Shown piece after piece: positions 30,797-41,307 of a stretch of DNA of 64,000 bases. The DNA comes from Agrobacterium larrymoorei. Its GTDB lineage: Bacteria > Pseudomonadota > Alphaproteobacteria > Rhizobiales > Rhizobiaceae. Within the stretch, counting starts at the first letter, position 1. Every line of letters starts with the position of its first letter. The stretch is from the NCBI RefSeq assembly GCF_030819275.1, contig NZ_JAUTBL010000001.1, positions 806,001 to 870,000 on the forward strand, written 5' to 3'. The notes under the pieces are model-generated. The model had not been told where the DNA came from. It did no database searches and saw nothing but the letters and a program-made list of their open reading frames with translations. A program made the translations under genes and the position numbers.

Positions 30797-32997
30797 TCAG
30801 CCTGTTTCTTGCGGGACGAAATCAACCCGGCAATCAGTTTTGGCGCACTGGACTTCAAAGCTTCACCACGTCCGGACAGGCTGGGATTGGTCATGAAATA
30901 GTGCTGCGCGTTGAACGGTTCCTCGCCCTTGCGCACCTCGATACGCCTGGACGTTCCGTCGGGAAGTATCTCGTAGCTTTGCTGGTTGTCAATGAGATTG
31001 CCGAGCATGATCTGCGAAAGAACCTGCTCATGCACAGTCGGATTGACGAGCGGCACGAGGGTCTCGACGCGTCGATCGAGGTTTCGCGGCATCATGTCGG
31101 CAGAGCCGATATAGACCAGCGCCTTATCCGATGGGAGGCCGTGACCATTGCCGAAACAAAAGATGCGGCTATGCTCCAGAAAGCGGCCGACGATGGATTT
31201 GACGCGGATATTGTCCGACAGGCCCGGCACCTGCGGGCGAAGGCAGCAGATGCCGCGCACCACCAGATCGATCTCCACGCCTGCGGCACTGGCGCGATAG
31301 AGCGCGTCGATGATTTCCGGATCGACCAGAGAATTCATCTTCATCCAGATGGCAGCGGGCGCGCCATTCTTGGCATGCTCGATTTCATCATTGATGTGCT
31401 TGAGGATACGCGGACGCAACGTATAGGGGGAGACCGCCAGCTTCATGCCTTCTTCCGGCTCGCCATAGCCGGTGATGAAGTTGAAGATATTCGCCATGTC
31501 ATGGGCGATCTTCGGATTGCAGGTGAAGAAGGACAGGTCGGTATAGATCTTGGCGGTCACCGGATGGTAGTTGCCGGTGCCGAGATGGCAGTAGGTCCGC
31601 AGCTTTCCGTCTTCACGACGCACGACCATCGACATCTTCGCGTGGGTCTTGAGTTCGATGAAGCCGAACACGACCTGCACGCCAGCACGCTCCAGATCGC
31701 GCGCCCAGCGGATGTTGGCTTCTTCATCGAAGCGAGCCTTGAGCTCAACCAGTGCCGTCACCGACTTTCCAAGTTCGGCGGCATCGATCAGCGCGCGAAC
31801 GATCGGGCTGTCATTGGAGGTGCGGTAAAGCGTCTGCTTGATCGCCAAAACGTCCGGATCGCGTGCGGCCTGCAACAGGAACTGCACAACGACATCGAAG
31901 CTTTCGTAAGGGTGGTGAACCACCATGTCCTTTTCGCGAATGGCGGCGAGGCAATCGCCCATATGTTCGCGAACACGCTCCGGGAAGCGGGCATTGTAGG
32001 CTTCGAATTTGAGGTCTTCTCTCGGCGCCTTGGCGAGTTCCGAGATGGTATTGAGCGCCAGAAGACCGGGCAGAACCGCCACACGATTTTCCGGCACATC
32101 CAGTTCGTGGACCACGAACTGACGCAAGGAATGCGGCATTTCGCTGTCGGTTTCGATGCGGATCACGGAGCCACGACGACGGCGTTTCAGGGCGCTTTCA
32201 AAGTAGCGCACCAGATCTTCCGCCTCTTCTTCCAGCTCGATATCGCTGTCGCGGATGATACGGAAGGTGCCGAAGCCCCTGACGGTATATCCGGGGTAGA
32301 GCCTGTGGATGAAGAGACCGACCGTATCTTCCAGGGTGATGTAACGGATGGCGGTCTTATCGTCGGGTAGACGGATGAAGCGGTCTAGCGCGGTCGGAAG
32401 GCGCAGCAGCGCCGTCATCGGCTCACGGCCATTGACGCTGTCCAACTGCAGGCCCATCGAGAAGCCGAGATTGGGAATGAAGGGGAACGGATGCGCCGGA
32501 TCGATGGAGAGCGGCGTCAGAACAGGAAAAATCCGTTCCTCGAACTCGTTCTCGAGCCAGGTGCGGTCTTCGTCCGTAAGCGCGCCCGGACGGACGATGT
32601 AGATATCTTCCTTGGCCAAATACTGCTGCAGCACGGCAAGCGACGCCTGTTGCTCCATCTGGAGGTTGTCGATTTCCTTCAGAATGTCTTCAAGCTGCTC
32701 GGCGGGCGTTTTGCCATCCGGGGTCTTCATCGTCACCGACTGGCGTACCTGACCTTCGAGACCGGCAACGCGCACCATGAAGAATTCATCGAGGTTGGCG
32801 GCGGAAATGGAAAGGAATCGCAGTCTTTCCAGAAGCGGATGCGCGGGGTTCAGCGTCTCTTCGAGAACGCGGCGGTTGAATTGGAGCCAGGAGAATTCGC
32901 GGTTCACAAATCGAGTAGGGCTATCCCAGAGATTTTCAACCTCCGCTGCCTGTGCCGATTGACCGCCCTCCAATTCTTCCTGCACAACCGAATCCAT
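30793..32997 (-). CDS. ppk: Polyphosphate kinase 1
   Basis: A 734-residue PPK1 that builds polyphosphate from ATP. It shows the N-terminal domain start ([18 protein letters not shown]), the ATP-binding middle region and the phospholipase-D-like C-terminal domains. The catalytic histidine that becomes phosphorylated is in [15 protein letters not shown], followed by [16 protein letters not shown]. It is the first gene of the ppk-ppx operon and lies 63 bases past the hdaA stop codon on the same strand. Confidence 0.96.
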   Translation of the reverse strand: MDSVVQEELEGGQSAQAAEVENLWDSPTRFVNREFSWLQFNRRVLEETLNPAHPLLERLRFLSISAANLDEFFMVRVAGLEGQVRQSVTMKTPDGKTPAEQLEDILKEIDNLQMEQQASLAVLQQYLAKEDIYIVRPGALTDEDRTWLENEFEERIFPVLTPLSIDPAHPFPFIPNLGFSMGLQLDSVNGREPMTALLRLPTALDRFIRLPDDKTAIRYITLEDTVGLFIHRLYPGYTVRGFGTFRIIRDSDIELEEEAEDLVRYFESALKRRRRGSVIRIETDSEMPHSLRQFVVHELDVPENRVAVLPGLLALNTISELAKAPREDLKFEAYNARFPERVREHMGDCLAAIREKDMVVHHPYESFDVVVQFLLQAARDPDVLAIKQTLYRTSNDSPIVRALIDAAELGKSVTALVELKARFDEEANIRWARDLERAGVQVVFGFIELKTHAKMSMVVRREDGKLRTYCHLGTGNYHPVTAKIYTDLSFFTCNPKIAHDMANIFNFITGYGEPEEGMKLAVSPYTLRPRILKHINDEIEHAKNGAPAAIWMKMNSLVDPEIIDALYRASAAGVEIDLVVRGICCLRPQVPGLSDNIRVKSIVGRFLEHSRIFCFGNGHGLPSDKALVYIGSADMMPRNLDRRVETLVPLVNPTVHEQVLSQIMLGNLIDNQQSYEILPDGTSRRIEVRKGEEPFNAQHYFMTNPSLSGRGEALKSSAPKLIAGLISSRKKQAE

Positions 32998-33060
32998 AAA
33001 TCACCCGCCCCTTTTCAGTTTCCATGGCCGTATAACAGTTTGACGACGGAACTATGACAG

Positions 33061-33774
33061 TCAATCGTCCTGCGAAGCGGCACCCAGTTCATTCAGAACC
33101 TCCGCCGCCAGCGACCGGCTGATGCGCGTGCCGCGCGAAAGCGCCAGACGATCCAGCCTTTCCACGATGATCTGCGCCGTGTCGAGCGAACGTTCCATTC
33201 TTGCCACGATATAGCTGACGAGTTTGTCATCCATGTAAAGCTGACGGTCGGCAAAGAGCTTCATCAGCACCTGCGCCAACAGGTTCTCGTCCGGCTCGCC
33301 GATCTCCACCACGGTGGCCGCCTTCAACCGCGAGCGTAAGTCCGGTAGCGATACGGGCCAAGTGGCCGGCCATTGCCGCGTGGTGATCAGAAGCGACGTG
33401 CCGTTCTCCCGCACGCTGTTGATCACGTGGAAAAGCTCGGTGTCGTCGAAACCGACGCGATCGGCATCCTCAAATAGCACGGGTCCCTTTTCGGCGGCGC
33501 GGGCGGCATCCGATCCTTTCTGAGGATTGATCTGGACGGCACTGCTGGTGTTCTTCCAGATCGCAGCGAGATGCGACTTGCCGGATCCGGGAGGGCCAGC
33601 GAGGATGACGACCGGCGAGGGCCATTTCGGCCATTCGTCGACAATGCTGACCGCCGCATCCAGAGGAGCGGCCACCAGCAAATCGTCACGGCCCGTTGCG
33701 CTGTTATGAGAGAATGCAAGCGGCAACTGTTCGGCTTTGGGCCGGAAGGGGCCGGGCTTATCACTTTCCGTCAT
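33061..33774 (-). CDS. hdaA: DnaA-related regulator HdaA
   Basis: A 237-residue protein with a DnaA-like AAA+ domain but no DNA-binding domain IV, as in Hda/HdaA, which stimulates ATP hydrolysis by DnaA after replication starts. A Walker A motif is present (ILAGPPGSGKSHLAAIW), followed by VLFEDADRVGFDDTELFHVIN as Walker B. ATG at 33774 shares TGATG with the end of the upstream permease gene; a TTG one codon earlier is possible. The permease-hdaA-ppk order is common in Rhizobiales. Confidence 0.9.
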   Translation of the reverse strand: MTESDKPGPFRPKAEQLPLAFSHNSATGRDDLLVAAPLDAAVSIVDEWPKWPSPVVILAGPPGSGKSHLAAIWKNTSSAVQINPQKGSDAARAAEKGPVLFEDADRVGFDDTELFHVINSVRENGTSLLITTRQWPATWPVSLPDLRSRLKAATVVEIGEPDENLLAQVLMKLFADRQLYMDDKLVSYIVARMERSLDTAQIIVERLDRLALSRGTRISRSLAAEVLNELGAASQDD

Positions 33775-34928
33775 CAATCAGCTCGGGAGTCGATCTGCGT
33801 GTCGATCTTCTGCGATGGCACGATATCAGGTTGCCAAGGCAGGTTGGCGGCGCGACCATGATAGAGATCGCTTTCCAGATAGCGCGACAGGGCGAAGCGA
33901 ACGAGAACGCCGACAGCTGCCGCAGCTGGCACGGCAACCAACAGGCCGACGAAGCCGAACAGCGCGCCAAACGCAAAGAGCGCAAACATCAGCCACACCG
34001 GATGCAGGCCAACGCTGCTACCGACCAACTTCGGTTGAAGGATATTGCCCTCGATGAACTGGCCGGAGAAGAACACAGCCAGCGTCAGGATCACATAAAT
34101 ATAATCCGGCCAGAACTGGACGAGTGCCACGCCGACAGCGAGAACCAGCCCCACCATGGAGCCGATATAGGGAATGAAACTGATGGCACCGGCAAACATG
34201 CCAATCAGCAGGCCGAAATTGAGGCCGACAAGCGAAAGGCCGACGGCATAATAAACGCCGAGAATGATGCAGAGTGACCCCTGCCCGCGAATGAAGCCGG
34301 CAATCGTTGAATCCATCTCGCGGGCAATCTGGCGCACGGTGGCAACGTGATCGCGCGGCACCCAGCTGTCGACCTTGTCGATCATCCGGTCCCAGTCCAA
34401 GAGCAGGTAGAAGGCGACGACTGGTGTGACCACCAGAAGCGAAATGACATCCACCAGAGACTTGCCGGAATTCCAGATCTGCGTCAGCAACGTGCCGATA
34501 AAGCCCGCACCCTCCGTCAACAGCTTGGAGAAATTCTCCTTAACCGTGGCGATCTGCGCGCTGACCCAGGCGGGCAAGAGATTGGTATCTGCGCCTGCGA
34601 TCAATTGCTGAAGCGACGAGATATATTGCGGAATGCGGCTGATGAATTCAGACGCCTGCGCAGCAATCAACGGAATGATGATGATCAGCGACAGCGCAAA
34701 GAGTAGCACGAAGGAAATCAGGATGAACACGCTGGCCATCATGCGGCTCAGACCGCGACGCTCCAGCCAATCGGCAACCGGGTCGAGAAAATAGGCCAGC
34801 GCCATGCCCGCCACGAAGGGCAGCAGAATGGAACTGAAGACCATCAGGAAGACGACGAAAACGACAAGCGCACCCAGCCAGAAGAATATCTGGCGTCTTA
34901 GATTGATGCCTCTGATCTGTGGCTGCAT
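33774..34928 (-). CDS. AI-2E/PerM family transporter
   Basis: A 384-residue inner-membrane protein with seven to eight helices of the AI-2E transporter family. Family features are MALAYFLDPVADWLERRGLSR near the N-terminus and GSMVGLVLAVGVALVQF with FIEGNILQPKLVG in the C-terminal half. Substrates vary in this family (autoinducer, sodium/proton exchange) and cannot be named here. Start ATG 34928 has AAGGAA upstream; the frame reaches 35027 without family similarity. It is coupled to hdaA. Confidence 0.88.
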   Translation of the reverse strand: MQPQIRGINLRRQIFFWLGALVVFVVFLMVFSSILLPFVAGMALAYFLDPVADWLERRGLSRMMASVFILISFVLLFALSLIIIIPLIAAQASEFISRIPQYISSLQQLIAGADTNLLPAWVSAQIATVKENFSKLLTEGAGFIGTLLTQIWNSGKSLVDVISLLVVTPVVAFYLLLDWDRMIDKVDSWVPRDHVATVRQIAREMDSTIAGFIRGQGSLCIILGVYYAVGLSLVGLNFGLLIGMFAGAISFIPYIGSMVGLVLAVGVALVQFWPDYIYVILTLAVFFSGQFIEGNILQPKLVGSSVGLHPVWLMFALFAFGALFGFVGLLVAVPAAAAVGVLVRFALSRYLESDLYHGRAANLPWQPDIVPSQKIDTQIDSRAD

Positions 34929-35162
34929 CTCATTTTCCTTCGTGGCACGTGACGCCTCATAACGCACTGCAACGAGATAGGATGCCCCGATAGGAGAGGT
35001 CAAGGGTGACGACAGGTGGTCAGACACCTCAACAGCGCATTGCTCAACGCGTCAATGAGGGCAAAAAGGCACGAAAAACGTGGGCTGCAACGCTCTTACC
35101 CTTGCATCGACAACCGTCTCATGCGAATGGCGAGCCCAAGAAAACCAGCGGAGACGAGAGCC

Positions 35163-36236
35163 ATGAGCCAGTCGGGCAAGAACGGTCTTACCTACAGCGA
35201 TGCAGGCGTGGATATCGATGCCGGAAACCTGATGGTCGAGAAGATCAAGCCTGCCGTCCGCTCCACCCGTCGTCCCGGTGCGGATGGTGAAATCGGTGGC
35301 TTCGGCGGACTGTTCGACCTGAAGGCCGCAGGCTTCACCGATCCGGTTCTGGTTGCCGCCAATGATGGCGTCGGCACCAAGCTGAAGATCGCGATCGACG
35401 CGAATTTTCATGACACGGTGGGTATCGACCTCGTTGCCATGTGCGTCAACGATCTGGTCGTTCAGGGCGCAGAGCCTCTTTTCTTCCTGGACTATTTTGC
35501 CACCGGCAAGCTCGATCCGGATCAGGGTGCAGCCATCGTCAACGGCATTGCGGCCGGTTGCCTGGAATCCGGTTGCGCGCTGATCGGCGGCGAGACGGCT
35601 GAAATGCCGGGCATGTATTCCGATGGTGACTATGATCTCGCGGGCTTTGCCGTCGGCGCTGCCGAACGAGGCCAGCTTCTGCCTGCTGGCGACATCGCCG
35701 AAGGCGACGTGATCCTTGGTCTTTCTTCCTCCGGCGTTCACTCCAACGGCTTCTCGCTGGTGCGCAAGATCGTGTCGCTCTCCGGCCTCGACTGGGATGC
35801 GCCAGCGCCGTTCGCCGAAGGCAAGAAGCTTGGCGAAGCCCTGCTGACCCCCACCCGTATCTATGTGAAGCCGCTTTTGAAGGCGATCCGCGAGACCGGC
35901 GCACTGAAGGCACTGGCCCACATCACCGGCGGCGGTTTTCCGGAAAACATTCCGCGCGTGCTGCCGAAGCATCTGGCTGCGGAAATCGATCTCGAATCCA
36001 TTGAGGTGCCTGCAGTATTCTCCTGGCTTGCAAAGACCGGCGGCGTGGCGGCAAACGAGATGCTCCGCACCTTCAACTGCGGCGTCGGCATGATCGTCGT
36101 CGTTTCCGCCGAGAACGCCAAAGTCGTCACAGACGCCTTGACCGCCGAGGGCGAAACCGTCTTTCCGCTGGGACGCATGGTTGCCCGTGAAGAGGGCGCG
36201 CATGGCACGATCTATAAGGGCACGCTCGAACTATGA
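35163..36236 (+). CDS. purM: Phosphoribosylformylglycinamidine cyclo-ligase (AIR synthetase)
   Basis: A 357-residue enzyme of purine synthesis making aminoimidazole ribotide. The start at 35163 ([19 protein letters not shown]) matches the family and has GGAGACGAGAG upstream; the frame extends to 35016 without support. Signature segments are [44 protein letters not shown] and [15 protein letters not shown]. The stop overlaps purN by 4 bases. About 230 bases of non-coding sequence precede it, shared with the divergent permease gene. Confidence 0.97.
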   Translation: MSQSGKNGLTYSDAGVDIDAGNLMVEKIKPAVRSTRRPGADGEIGGFGGLFDLKAAGFTDPVLVAANDGVGTKLKIAIDANFHDTVGIDLVAMCVNDLVVQGAEPLFFLDYFATGKLDPDQGAAIVNGIAAGCLESGCALIGGETAEMPGMYSDGDYDLAGFAVGAAERGQLLPAGDIAEGDVILGLSSSGVHSNGFSLVRKIVSLSGLDWDAPAPFAEGKKLGEALLTPTRIYVKPLLKAIRETGALKALAHITGGGFPENIPRVLPKHLAAEIDLESIEVPAVFSWLAKTGGVAANEMLRTFNCGVGMIVVVSAENAKVVTDALTAEGETVFPLGRMVAREEGAHGTIYKGTLEL

Positions 36237-36892
36237 GCCTCAGCGCTCCCCGCAAGCGCGTCGTCGTCTTCATTTCCGGCAGCGGCTCCAACATGGTGGC
36301 GCTGGCCGAAGCCTGCCGTGACCCGGATTTTCCCGCAGAGATCGCTTGCGTCATCTCCGACAAGCCGACGGCGGGCGGGCTTGCCAAGGCGCAGGGTTTC
36401 GGCATTCCAACGCTGGTTTTCGAACGCAAGAATTACGCCAGCAAGAGCGAGCATGAAGGTGCGATCCTGGCAGCGCTTGGTGAACTTGCGCCTGATATCA
36501 TCTGCCTTGCCGGCTATATGCGCCTGATCTCTGGTGAATTCATCGCGCCTTACGAAGGCCGGATCATCAATATCCATCCATCGCTTCTGCCGCTCTTCCC
36601 CGGCCTCCATACCCATCAGCGCGCCATCGACAGCGGCATGAAGATCACCGGCTGCACCGTGCATTTCGTTACCGAAGGCATGGATGAAGGCCCGATCATC
36701 GGCCAGGCGGCCGTGCCTGTTATCGCAGGCGATACGGCCGAAGGGCTCGCCGCACGTGTTCTTACCGTTGAACACAAACTCTACCCATTATCGCTGAAGC
36801 TGCTTGCCGAAGGTAAAGTGCGGGTGGAGAGTGGCAAAGTGGTACGAAATGGCAACCAAACGTCCACCAGCGAGACGCTGCTCTCTGCTTGA
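36233..36892 (+). CDS. purN: Phosphoribosylglycinamide formyltransferase
   Basis: A 219-residue 10-formyl-tetrahydrofolate-dependent GAR transformylase. The N-terminal [13 protein letters not shown] binds the nucleotide. Catalytic residues are in [18 protein letters not shown] (Asn and His) and [13 protein letters not shown] (Asp). It is translationally coupled to purM. Confidence 0.96.
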   Translation: MSLSAPRKRVVVFISGSGSNMVALAEACRDPDFPAEIACVISDKPTAGGLAKAQGFGIPTLVFERKNYASKSEHEGAILAALGELAPDIICLAGYMRLISGEFIAPYEGRIINIHPSLLPLFPGLHTHQRAIDSGMKITGCTVHFVTEGMDEGPIIGQAAVPVIAGDTAEGLAARVLTVEHKLYPLSLKLLAEGKVRVESGKVVRNGNQTSTSETLLSA

Positions 36893-36898
36893 GATTAG

Positions 36899-36919
36899 CT
36901 TGGTCAAGCCTTGACCAAG
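36899..36919. promoter_or_regulatory. Operator of the vapBC pair
   Basis: A perfect 10-base inverted repeat, CTTGGTCAAG and CTTGACCAAG, with a 1-base spacer, 35 bases before the antitoxin start. VapB-VapC complexes autoregulate through such sites. Confidence 0.7.
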
Positions 36920-36954
36920 TCGCTTTTGCTCCGATATTTTTTAAATAGTGGAGC

Positions 36955-37203
36955 ATGAGGACGATGACACTGACCGTAAAAGTGGGTGAAGCAAAGACAC
37001 ATCTTTCAGAGCTTCTTGCAAAGGTGGAAGCGGGTGAAGACGTGATTATTGCACGGGGCAACGACGCGGTGGCCCGTCTCGTCAGGGCAAACGACGTTCA
37101 GGCTCGTAAGCAACTGATAGAAACATTGCGCTCTGAGCGTGCCGCACGCGTTCACGTCACTGCGGATGAGATTCGGGATTGGAAGACTGAAGGCCGACTT
37201 TAA
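36955..37203 (+). CDS. vapB: Antitoxin, Phd/YefM type (VapB partner of a PIN toxin)
   Basis: An 82-residue protein with the Phd/YefM pattern VKVGEAKTHLSELLAKVEAGEDVIIARGNDAVARLV, which forms the DNA-binding dimer, and a charged C-terminal tail (ADEIRDWKTEGRL) that should block the toxin. ATG at 36964 is an alternative start. It ends immediately before vapC. It should neutralise the toxin and repress the operon through the inverted repeat upstream. Confidence 0.88.
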   Translation: MRTMTLTVKVGEAKTHLSELLAKVEAGEDVIIARGNDAVARLVRANDVQARKQLIETLRSERAARVHVTADEIRDWKTEGRL

Positions 37204-37602
37204 ATGCCCTTTGTCGTTGACGCCTCGGTGGTCGCTGCCTGGTTTCTACCTGACGAAACCAATGAAGTAGCGGATAAGGCCCTTTCCAGGCTCGAGCATG
37301 ACGATGCTTTCGCTCCCGATCTTCTCGCCCATGAGCTTTACAACATTCTCATCACGGCGGAGCAACGAAAGCGTATCGATCAGGAAAATGTTCTCTCCAT
37401 CTTGCTACGGTTTCAAAGCCTTCCGCTGACCCTTGTATCGGGCGGCGATTCGGTCTCCGTCATAAAGCTTGCGCAACGCCATACGCTCTCCGCATATGAT
37501 GCGGCCTATCTCGCGCTTGCCACAGGACGAAACATGCCGCTGGCCACAGCCGATAGGAAGCTCTCCGCAGCAGCCCTTGCGGAAAACGCGTCCTTCGTCT
37601 GA
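37204..37602 (+). CDS. vapC: Toxin, PIN-domain ribonuclease VapC
   Basis: A 132-residue PIN-domain protein. The acidic metal-binding residues are in FVVDASVVAAWFLPDE (Asp5), LAHELYNIL (Glu), LSAYDAAYLALA (Asp) and LATADRKLSAAA (Asp). VapC toxins cut tRNA or rRNA to stop growth when the antitoxin is degraded. The start codon follows the antitoxin stop with no gap. Confidence 0.92.
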   Translation: MPFVVDASVVAAWFLPDETNEVADKALSRLEHDDAFAPDLLAHELYNILITAEQRKRIDQENVLSILLRFQSLPLTLVSGGDSVSVIKLAQRHTLSAYDAAYLALATGRNMPLATADRKLSAAALAENASFV

Positions 37603-37608
37603 CAGTCG

Positions 37609-38223
37609 TTACAAACTCGCTCTATTGAGCATCGCCCATTGCAGCATGATGATCGTCTTGGAATCGGTGATCTCGCCGGATGCGATCATGTCATAGGCGG
37701 CGTCGAGGGGGACGGTCATGACTTCGATGTCCTCCCCCTCGTTTTCAAGCCCCCCGCCCTCTCCCGCCTTCACATCGAGATCGACACGGGCGTAGAAGAG
37801 GCTGACCTTCTCGGTCAATGTGCCGGGGCTGGCATAGGTATCAAAGAGATAACGCGGCGCGCTGACGGCATAGCCGGTTTCTTCCATGGATTCACGGCGA
37901 ATGGCCTCGTCCGGCTGATCGCCATCGGTCAGACCGGCGGGGATTTCCAGCATGAAGCTCGGGTCGCCATTCACATAGGCGCCGGGGCGGAACTGGCGAA
38001 CCAGCACCACATCCTCCCGCTTCGGATCGAAAAGCAGGATCGCGGCGGCCACGCCGTGATCATGCACCTCGCGATGGATGCGGAACGTGCGCCCGTCACG
38101 AGCCTGCTGTTCGAAAATCATCGTCTGCAAATGGATGAAGTTCTTCCAAACCGTCTGCTTTTCGATGAGCTTGACGCGCGCCTCGTCATCGACCTGCGAT
38201 ACTGGACCAGCAGTGGATCGCAT
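37609..38223 (-). CDS. Nudix hydrolase, probable ADP-ribose pyrophosphatase
   Basis: A 204-residue Nudix protein. The Nudix box ends with the typical RESMEETGY, preceded by EIPAGLTDGDQPDEA. The upstream strand VVLVRQFRPGAYVNGDPSFMLEIPAG is that of ADP-ribose/NudF-type enzymes. ATG 38223 has GGGAG at 7 bases; ATG 38226 and TTG 38229 are in the same frame. It follows the molybdopterin oxidoreductase gene on the same strand with a 13-base gap, so the two are likely co-transcribed. Confidence 0.85.
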   Translation of the reverse strand: MRSTAGPVSQVDDEARVKLIEKQTVWKNFIHLQTMIFEQQARDGRTFRIHREVHDHGVAAAILLFDPKREDVVLVRQFRPGAYVNGDPSFMLEIPAGLTDGDQPDEAIRRESMEETGYAVSAPRYLFDTYASPGTLTEKVSLFYARVDLDVKAGEGGGLENEGEDIEVMTVPLDAAYDMIASGEITDSKTIIMLQWAMLNRASL

Positions 38224-38236
38224 CATCAAACTCCCA

Positions 38237-40369
38237 TCAGGCTTTCTTCAGCCACACCTTGTTATCGTGGAACGCCGCTCCGCCATAGGGCGCAACAGCA
38301 TCGGCGCCCGTCAAGACATTGATACCCTCGCCGTCGAGATGCGCCTTGTTGGGCCAGAGCCCTTCGGCAATCAGCACGCCGGGGCGAGCGCCCTCGACGA
38401 TCTTAGCATGGATCCGCACATCGCCGCGCGCATTGCCGATCTGAACCACATCCCCTTCTGCGATGTCGAGGCGCACGGCATCGATGGGGGAAATCATCAG
38501 CTCTGGACGGCCTTCCTTTTGCACCGAGGTCTTGGTTTCCGCGAAGGTGGAATTCAGGAAGTTGCGAGCGGGAGACGTGGCAAGCCGGAAAGGATGCTCG
38601 GCGTCGACCGTTTCGATCACATCAACCTGATCCGGAAATTTCGGAAACGCGTCGGCCGGCCCCATGACGCCGACATTTTTCGGCGGCTTGTTCGGCGATG
38701 GGCCGTTCTGCCAATCGGGGCTGAAACGGAACTTGCCATCGCCGTATCCGAAACCTTTGAGATAATGCGCGACCTCGAATTCAGGCTGCGCATCGATCCA
38801 CTTTTCTTCAGCCAGATTGTCGAAGCTGCCCCAGCCACTCGCTTGAAGAATCGTCTCGACATGCTTGCGCTCGCTGAGGCCGAAGCCCGGCATATGATCG
38901 ATACCAAGGCGCTTGGCGAGTTCTTCAATGACGAAGAGATTTGTGCGCACAGTCTCCGGTGGTTCGACCAGCTTGGGCCCAAGGAGAATATGGTTCTGCC
39001 CGCCCGCGCGATAGAGATCGTCATGCTCAAGGAACATCGTGGCCGGTAGAACGATATCGGCAATCTCTGCCGTCTCCGTCATGAACTGCTCATGCACGGC
39101 GACGAACAGATCCTCGCGCTGAAAGCCCTGCTTCACCAGTCTCTGTTCCGGACAGACATTGGCCGGATTGGTGTTCTGGATCAACATGGCCGTCACCGGA
39201 CCGCCGCCGCGCAGCGCCTCGGCATCGCCAGTCAGGATGCGACCAACCTGCGACTGATCGAGCTGGCGCACATTCGGATCGGCATAGGCCGTTCCCATGA
39301 GCTCCGCCTTGTTCAGCCGGAAGATATCGCCGTTATTGTGAAACGCGCCGCCACCCTCATATTGCCAGGATCCGAGTACGGTGGCGATGGAAAGCGCGGC
39401 ATGCATGGCAACCGCACCATTGCGCTGGCGGGCAAAGCCATAGCCGAGGCGAAAGAAGCTTTTCTTCGTCGTTCCGATGAGCCTCGCGAAAGCCTCGATC
39501 TCTTCCACAGAAAGACCGGTGATCTCGGCAGCCCATTGCGGTGTCTTCGACGCAAGATGCGCCTCGAGCCCCGCCGGATCGTCGGTGAACTTCGCCATAT
39601 AGGCGCGGTCGGCATAGCCATCCCGGAAAGCGATATGCATCACGGCACAGGCAAGAGCCGCGTCCGTGCCCGGCCGCACGACCAGCTTCATATCAGCCTG
39701 CTTCATCGTCGGATTGTCGTAGATATCGACAACGACGATCTTCGCGCCGCGTTCCTTGCGCGCCTTGACCGCGTGGGTCATGACGTTGACCTGGGTGGCG
39801 ACGGCATTGGTGCCCCAGATGACGACGACATCGGCCTTTGCCATCTCGCGCGGGTCCGGTCCGCGCAGCGCGCCGGTGCCCATCACATAGCCGGTCCAGG
39901 CCATGTTGGTGCAGATGGAGCCGAAGAAACCGGAATATTTCTTGGCGTGGCGCAGCCGCTCGATGCTGTCGCGCTGCACCTGCCCCATCGTACCGGCATA
40001 GAAATAGGGCCAAACGGCTTCGGCACCATGCGCAGCTTCCGCCTCGATGAAGGCATTGGCGATTTCGTCCAGCGCGTCGTCCCAGCCGATCTCTTGCCAC
40101 TCGCCAGCGCCTTTAGCGCCCTTGCGACGCTTCGGCGTCAGCAACCGGCCCGGATGATAGATCCGTTCCGAGTAGCGCGCGACCTTGGCGCAGATCACAC
40201 CCGCCGTGTAGGTATTAGAGTTGGCGCCACGCACACGGCCAATGCGGCCATCGGCGTTGATATCGACCTCCAGCGCGCAGGCGCTCGGACAGTCATGGGG
40301 ACATACGGTATGGCCGACGCGAGTGGCTTCGGTCACGGCTTTGGCGGAAATCGGGGTCGCAACGTTCAT
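38237..40369 (-). CDS. Molybdopterin-dependent oxidoreductase (formate dehydrogenase/DMSO reductase superfamily)
   Basis: A 710-residue enzyme with a bis-MGD molybdenum cofactor. The N-terminal 4Fe-4S motif is CPHDCPSAC followed by GVICAKV. Next come MopB core segments (WGTNAVATQVNVM, VRPGTDAALACAVMH) and the C-terminal molydopterin-dinucleotide binding domain (PARNFLNSTF, VQIGNARGDV). There is no twin-arginine signal, so it acts in the cytoplasm. No electron-transfer subunit lies next to it. The substrate is unknown; similar rhizobial proteins are annotated as formate dehydrogenase-like or biotin sulfoxide reductase-like. The start at 40369 follows the natural N-terminus; ATGs up to 40444 are in frame. 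Confidence 0.88.
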   Translation of the reverse strand: MNVATPISAKAVTEATRVGHTVCPHDCPSACALEVDINADGRIGRVRGANSNTYTAGVICAKVARYSERIYHPGRLLTPKRRKGAKGAGEWQEIGWDDALDEIANAFIEAEAAHGAEAVWPYFYAGTMGQVQRDSIERLRHAKKYSGFFGSICTNMAWTGYVMGTGALRGPDPREMAKADVVVIWGTNAVATQVNVMTHAVKARKERGAKIVVVDIYDNPTMKQADMKLVVRPGTDAALACAVMHIAFRDGYADRAYMAKFTDDPAGLEAHLASKTPQWAAEITGLSVEEIEAFARLIGTTKKSFFRLGYGFARQRNGAVAMHAALSIATVLGSWQYEGGGAFHNNGDIFRLNKAELMGTAYADPNVRQLDQSQVGRILTGDAEALRGGGPVTAMLIQNTNPANVCPEQRLVKQGFQREDLFVAVHEQFMTETAEIADIVLPATMFLEHDDLYRAGGQNHILLGPKLVEPPETVRTNLFVIEELAKRLGIDHMPGFGLSERKHVETILQASGWGSFDNLAEEKWIDAQPEFEVAHYLKGFGYGDGKFRFSPDWQNGPSPNKPPKNVGVMGPADAFPKFPDQVDVIETVDAEHPFRLATSPARNFLNSTFAETKTSVQKEGRPELMISPIDAVRLDIAEGDVVQIGNARGDVRIHAKIVEGARPGVLIAEGLWPNKAHLDGEGINVLTGADAVAPYGGAAFHDNKVWLKKA

Positions 40370-40452
40370 AGATTTTCTATATTGCATCTGCGAGATCGCC
40401 AAAAGGGCGAAGTGACGCGCATCAAGATAATTCATAAAAGGCATCGCCCCCG

Positions 40453-41301
40453 ATGAACTACCGGCACATCTACCACGCAGGCAATTTTGCCGACGTTCTG
40501 AAACACGCGGTTCTGGCGCGGCTCGTTCGCTACCTGCAGAACAAGGACAAGGCGTTTCGCGTGCTGGATACGCATGCCGGCATCGGCCTCTACGATCTCT
40601 CGTCCGAAGAGGCGCAGAAGACGGGCGAATGGCAAACGGGCATCGGCAAGCTTCTGGAAGCCGATCTTCCAGCAGAGGTCGCCGAACTCATGGAGCCTTA
40701 TCTCTCTGCCGTACGGGAATTAAACCCGGAAGGCGGGCTCAAATACTATCCAGGCTCCCCGAAGCTTGCACGGATGCTGTTTCGCCCGCAGGACCGTCTT
40801 TCGGCGATGGAACTCCACCCGGACGATTTTCGCGCGCTCTCACGCCTCTTCGAAGGCGACTATCAGGCGCGCATCACCGAACTTGATGGTTGGCTATCAC
40901 TTGGAGCGCATCTGCCGCCCAAGGAAAAGCGCGGCCTCGTGCTGGTCGATCCGCCTTTCGAGAAGGAAAACGAATATGAGCGCCTGGCGGATGGTCTGCA
41001 CAAAGCCTACCGTCGCTTCGCCACCGGCACCTATTGCCTCTGGTATCCGCTGAAGAAGAACGCGCCGATCAAGGACTTTCACGAGCGCCTGCAATCCTAT
41101 GATATCCCGAAAATGCTCTGCACCGAGCTATCGGTCAGAAGCGACCGGCTGGACGGCTTGAGCGGATCCGGCCTCATCATCGTCAACCCGCCCTACACAC
41201 TGAAGGATGAACTGCACACGATGCTGCCCGTGCTGAAGTCGATCATGGCGCAGGATCGATACGCGTCGCATCGCGCCTTCTGGCTGCGCGGCGAGGAGTA
41301 A
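40453..41301 (+). CDS. rlmJ: 23S rRNA (adenine2030-N6)-methyltransferase RlmJ
   Basis: A 282-residue SAM methyltransferase. The RlmJ start is clear: MNYRHIYHAGNFADVLKHAVL. The SAM region includes RVLDTHAGIGLYDL, and the catalytic N6-adenine motif IV is DPPF in GLVLVDPPFEKENEYE. It methylates the large-subunit RNA before assembly. It is divergent from the molybdo-enzyme gene. Confidence 0.95.
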   Translation: MNYRHIYHAGNFADVLKHAVLARLVRYLQNKDKAFRVLDTHAGIGLYDLSSEEAQKTGEWQTGIGKLLEADLPAEVAELMEPYLSAVRELNPEGGLKYYPGSPKLARMLFRPQDRLSAMELHPDDFRALSRLFEGDYQARITELDGWLSLGAHLPPKEKRGLVLVDPPFEKENEYERLADGLHKAYRRFATGTYCLWYPLKKNAPIKDFHERLQSYDIPKMLCTELSVRSDRLDGLSGSGLIIVNPPYTLKDELHTMLPVLKSIMAQDRYASHRAFWLRGEE

Positions 41302-41307
41302 ACAATC

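Noticed and set aside
30778..32370. Plus-strand 530-residue open frame opposite ppk
   Set aside because: Antisense to a highly conserved enzyme; no domain recognisable.
39092..40456. Plus-strand 454-residue open frame opposite the molybdopterin oxidoreductase
   Set aside because: Antisense shadow; the enzyme's motifs on the minus strand are unmistakable.
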